In this document: positions 60,401 through 64,000 of the stretch, in pieces
How positions within the stretch are numbered: position 1 is the first letter of the stretch
How the letters are laid out: each line of letters opens with the position of its first letter
Assembly: GCA_004335835.1 (NCBI GenBank)
Contig: RWJK01000270.1
Location: 1-64,000, forward strand
Source of the DNA: Scenedesmus sp. ARA3
Lineage: Eukaryota; Chlorophyta; Chlorophyceae; Sphaeropleales; Scenedesmaceae
DNA: 64,000 bases
Direction of reading: 5' to 3'
Notes under the pieces: model-generated
What the model was told of the DNA's origin: nothing
Seen by the model: only the letters and a program-made list of their open reading frames with translations
Database searches by the model: none
Translations under genes and position numbers: made by a program

Positions 60401-62055
60401 CTGCTGCTGGTGCTCACCGCCCTGCTGCGCTTCCTTTTGTCATCATCAGGTCGACGTCATCATCGACGAAAGCTACACCTTTGCGACAGCCTGCTACGTG
60501 CGGCTGGATGACTTTTTGGCGGGCCACAAGCTGACTGGTGCGGCAGTCAAGGCAGTGACTAACAGGCAGGTCTACACTATCGCTGGCATGGCCAGCCAGA
60601 CCCTTGAGTCAGGCACAGTGGGGCTGGACTGGTATGAACGCGGCACAGCACGCGCAGATGAGGTGGGTGCTGATCATCTGCTGATTATATCGGTTGGTGA
60701 GCAGATGAGTGCAGCAGGCCACAATGTCAGCCGTGCTGAGTGCCACACCATGCCACAGTTGGGCTGTTAGTGGTGTGCCTGTTTGTGCGCGGAGACCTGA
60801 GAAAGGAGTGATCCGCTCTGTGGGGTTGGACTAGTACGAGCACGGCACAGCACGCGCAGATGAGGTGAGTGCTGCTGCTTGGTGTTCCGTACCTACGTAC
60901 AGTCACGCCTGATATATCAAGTTCAACACCCCTGCATAATGCGCTGCAGCAGGTGCTGCGCTGCGCACAGCAGTGCGCATCCGTCCCAAGGCAAGCTGTG
61001 CTGATTGCTGCTGCGCGTTCCTGCTGCCGCCGCATGCCGCAGGTGCTGCGCGACTTTGTGCGCGTGCTCAACCCTGCCAACGCACACAGCACGATGAACA
61101 ACTGGAACCGCAGGTGGCTGCTGCGGCTCAATGGGGAGACGCAGAAGCGGCAGGCTCCTGTGTGTGACAACAAGACAGGTGGGGCTGGCACAGCTGCAAT
61201 ACAATACAATACAATACATCTCAAAACTGAAACCTGCCTCAGGCACTAGCCCAGCGAGCCGCTATCACACACAGTGTGCTTGGAAGGCCAACTGCAAATG
61301 CTTGCGTGGCTGCTGCATGTGGCAAAGCTGCACACGGTTCAATCATGCATTTACTGTATAAATATGTCCTTGTACAGTGCAGTTGGAAGCATCAGATGCT
61401 TGCGTGGCAGCTGCATGAGGCAGCCTCTGCAGGCTGCACATACCCAGCTGAGCGTTGCTGCTGTGATCATCAGGCTGGCTGCAAGATCGTCAGGACGCTT
61501 TAACTGCACGCCATACTCTGCTACGCTTACTTCTGCCGTTTGCTGCTTCAATGTTCATGCAGCCAACCTCAACAGCAAGTGCCAGCGCGAGACGTTTGCC
61601 TTTGCCATCTGCCCCAACGTCATTAGGTGAGCCCGCACTGCTGCAGCCAGCTTGCTTGTAAATGTAGTGCGCAGCCATATGCCGCTTACAAACCATTGTG
61701 ACAGGTGAGGCCGCACTGCTGTAGCCAGCTTGCCTGCAAATGTAGTTCGCAGCCATATGCCGCTTACATACCATCGTGACGGATGTGGCCGCACTGCTGC
61801 AGCCATCTTGCCTGCCAGCGCGCTGTGCAGCCATACATGCCGCTTACAGACACATAACAAGTGTTGCTGGCAATGTATGGGGGTGTGCACTGCAACATGC
61901 TACATAGCACCAAGGATCCAGGCTGGAGCAGCATGCTGCAAAGGTGGCTGAGGCGCACGAAAGCTGCGTGACACTACAGGCCTGCTGACCTATCACACTG
62001 CATTGCCCCTTCTTCAAATTCCTGCTGCTTCCGCTGCTTCCGCTGCTGCTTCTGC

Positions 62056-62106
<51 letters not shown>

Positions 62107-62244
62107 AGGAACTGCACTGACGGCCGCATGATGGTGCCTGGGCCAGCCAAGCGCTGCGAGTTTGTGCAGCAGCAGAAGCAGGCCATCCGCCAACTCACCA
62201 ACCAGGGCAAGAGGTGCAACGTGCCAGGGAAGAGGCTGTTCTAA
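57435..62244 (+). CDS. Secreted TroA-like (periplasmic substrate-binding-protein-like) protein
   Basis: Eleven exons join exactly to 525 codons plus stop: 57435-57677, 57789-57836, 58006-58185, 58525-58600, 58907-59024, 59266-59506, 59996-60118, 60450-60662, 61043-61178, 61563-61626 and 62109-62244. A signal peptide (MKLALVAAWLVAALPAALL) opens the protein. The body follows the order I know from algal members of the TroA-like/Fe3+-ABC-type binding superfamily: NRAGFSVQYYPNYKIIVNEVAKETYLMYQCG, PLQSISADDTSVGEFM, a WGNDADKI block, then SEWLKYFGAFFNKEYEAETLFRAI. Such proteins may bind metal, siderophore or a related ligand outside the cell. A C-terminal extension of about 80 residues is cysteine-rich (CDNKT, SKCQRE, AICPN, NCTDG, RCEF, RCNVPG). 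No membrane anchor is seen at the end. The ligand is inference. Confidence 0.65.
59808..59955 (+). repeat. Intronic tandem duplication, two copies of about 79 bp
   Basis: AAGTCGCATGC...CTACAACCGTTCACAAGG...GCAAGAGAGCATGCAGATGCAATGTT recurs about 79 bp later with roughly 20% differences, in the intron before exon 7 of the TroA-like gene. Confidence 0.75.
60620..60875 (+). repeat. Exon-end duplication after TroA-like exon 8
   Basis: The exon end GGGCTGGACTGGTATGAACGCGGCACAGCACGCGCAGATGAG with donor (60620-60668) recurs at about 60824-60870. The echo has TAG in place of the Trp codon and its own consensus donor gtgagt. Confidence 0.9.
61196..61219 (+). repeat. AATAC pentanucleotide repeat
   Basis: Four to five AATAC units shortly after the donor of TroA-like exon 9. 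Confidence 0.85.
61618..61856 (+). repeat. Three tandem copies of about 78 bp beginning at an exon end
   Basis: From the exon 10 donor on, GTGAGCCCGCACTGCTGCAGCC...CATATGCCGCTTACA repeats at about 61630, 61709 and 61787. The second copy again starts with CAGGTGAGG, so a donor-like site is duplicated. Confidence 0.85.
62055..62108 (+). repeat. (CTG)n array ending at the last acceptor of the TroA-like gene
   Basis: About fifteen CTG triplets, preceded by CTTCTG units, run into the CAG acceptor at 62106-62108. Confidence 0.9.
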
Positions 62245-64000
62245 GCGGCCTCATTGGAACATCCATTGGGACAGCATGCACAGCAGATCTGTTGTACATG
62301 TTTTTGCAGAGCTGAGCAGCGGGACAGCAGCTGCAGCAATGTACGCACCAACGCAGCGCAGCATGGTTGATGCTGGCGGCCTGCAGCATACCTTGTATGC
62401 GCAGCCGGTGGGTGTCAGGCAGCGTCGCATGTGGGCCCGAGGTTGCATAGTGGAGATGCTGTTGTACTCGCATAATGTGTGGCGCAGACTTGCGTCAGGA
62501 ATGCTACTTACGTGTGCTGAAGCTTATTTATAGCGACACTTTCACAGCAGGAGACTGTCTCGCAGCTGCTTCGCAGCATGGCTGTTGCAGCGCAGCATCA
62601 TTACGCCAGCCATAACTGTTGGCATGGGTGTACGCTGCGGCGCTGCACGCCCAGGTGCAGCATGCGGACTTCAGCTCACAGCCAATCATGCCCTGGGTCA
62701 AAGGTTATGCTCAGCGCCTTCCCAGCATTGACTTGTCCCAGCAATTGATGTTTCAAGCAGCCGCACATGTGCGCTTGCATGCAGCTGGATGCTTGTCAGC
62801 AGTGCACTGAATAGGGGGCTGGGGATGTTTGTAAGTCACTAGACGCAGCGTGCTGAGCGGTGTTTTTAAATGCATATCAGCAGCCAGCATGTCAGTCTGG
62901 TTTTGCCTATGTGCGGGGGCGTTTGGGGTACCTGGTACAATTGTTTACACTACCTGCGACTGGGGCACAGTGTCTCCGCATCCACTGCTGTGGCAGTCAG
63001 CTGGTGTGGTGTCAACCCTATGCAATGCATGCCGGCTCACATGCACATGCACATGGAAGAGCTGACATGCATGCATGCAAGCTTGTTACGTGCTTCTCTC
63101 GTGCACTGTAGTCCATCTGCATGCCTGCACAGGGCAACTGGCTTGCCTGCCCTCTTGACATATGCTGTGCCCCGTATTCTGGGAAGGCACTGCCATGCCA
63201 TCCGTGCCACATCACTGTTCCGGCAGCCTGGGGTGCAGTCACCAGGCTCAGCCTAGGTGAACAGCCTGGACTTCTGTTCTCTTGTGCGGTGTGTTGCGAC
63301 AGTGGCTTGGGTTGGGTGCTACGCTAAGGCCTTGCGGCGCAGCGCAAACAGATCCATGTTGACATCTTTTGTTGTTCACGTGGCGTGAAGGCGATAATAA
63401 AATGTTATGTGTGGTAGCCGATCCTGCGGTCGCCATGAGGACGAATTGCAGCTTGCTCTGTTACAGATGAAGGGTCGCATTGTGGTGTCGGTGGAAGTGT
63501 GTAGTACTGTAGCATATGACGTGGAGTGTCTAGTCAGCAGCTAGGCCCTGCTACAGCGTGCAGCAGAAGCATACTAAAGCATCGAGGCAGAGCCTAGCAG
63601 ATCACGCGCGCGCTGCGGGTGGGATGGCAGCTGCTGCAGGTGACAGGCACAGCTGTGTGTGCAGCCTGCTGTTTGTGGCTGGTAGCACCAGCACTAGCGT
63701 TTGATTTTGTTGCTCAGAATTGCAAGGATGGTCATTGCATTGTGGTTATACAGCACTGCTTGGAGCAGCTGTCAGCGCTTGTTACTTTGTTCTGTGTTTG
63801 GCTGGCCGCATCATCGCCTGTGAGCATTCAGCCATAGATTGCTTCAAAAGCCTGAAGCCATCGTGCCTTGCCGCTGATCAGCATTCAAACTGGTCACGAT
63901 GTCGTGACTGGCCGGCCAGGCTGTGTGTTGCAGCTACAGTCTGTACGTACAGTAGTCCTGTGTTGCAGCTGTAATTGCCTTGTTGCTGACCTGGTGCTCA
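62245..64000. other. 3' flank of the TroA-like gene, nothing further supported
   Basis: No ORF here shows a start, domain or splice pattern I can support. TGTAA occurs at 62830-62834. The open frame at 63619-63837 begins with a hydrophobic stretch but has no other support. Confidence 0.45.

Noticed and set aside
61274..61361. Cys-rich reading (CAWKANCKCLRGCC) as an extra exon of the TroA-like gene
   Set aside because: Exon 9 joins exon 10 in frame without it, and the piece hits a stop before any donor. A related stretch about 100 bp later shows it is part of an intronic duplication.
1..64000. Transposon, retroelement, rRNA, viral or organellar sequence
   Set aside because: No transposase, reverse transcriptase, terminal repeats, rRNA motifs or organellar genes were recognised in any frame.

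Overview
The window is nuclear DNA of a green alga, most likely a chlorophycean. The evidence is: dense GT-AG introns with TGCAG acceptors; a light-harvesting protein with a plastid-type leader; a plant-type isoleucine-regulated threonine deaminase; a probable ATP synthase-associated (ASA1-like) mitochondrial subunit, a class of protein known only from chlorophycean algae; and pervasive CTG/CAG triplet tracts. The repeat style recalls Haematococcus-like genomes, but that is a weak inference. I reconstructed the spliced genes by hand. Apart from the rightward beta-helix copy, every complete model joins in frame from start to stop.

Layout. 1-12.5 kb: two head-to-head paralogues of a secreted, multi-exon beta-helix repeat protein. 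The leftward copy is open as far as it is visible and runs off the left edge. The rightward copy has an in-frame TAG and four apparent single-base deletions, so it is probably a pseudogene. 13.9-16.5 kb: an Lhca-type light-harvesting gene. 17.8-23.7 kb (minus): a 637-residue mitochondrial protein, probably ASA1. 24.1-35.7 kb: SCC2/NIPBL cohesin loader with 27 exons. 36.6-37.4 kb: a small cysteine-rich secreted protein. 37.4-39.3 kb: mostly empty, with one doubtful open stretch. 39.3-46.0 kb (minus): a 1609-residue chromatin/transcription protein with Tudor-like, TFIIS-central and SPOC domains. 46.4-52.0 kb: threonine deaminase. 53.3-56.0 kb: a mitochondrial carrier. 57.4-62.2 kb: a secreted protein resembling TroA-type substrate-binding proteins. 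Three gene pairs are divergent (beta-helix pair, ASA1-like/SCC2, SPOC protein/threonine deaminase) with 0.4-0.8 kb between starts.

The genes do not form a pathway. The most unusual signal is structural. In at least four genes the end of an exon, with its splice site and some adjoining intron, is repeated in direct orientation 30-260 bp away inside the neighbouring intron or 3' region. These 'exon echoes' include decoy donors and acceptors. Intron-only tandem duplications of 25-110 bp are also common, so a high rate of short tandem duplication is the simplest explanation. A second signal is that many 3' splice sites sit at the end of CTG arrays.
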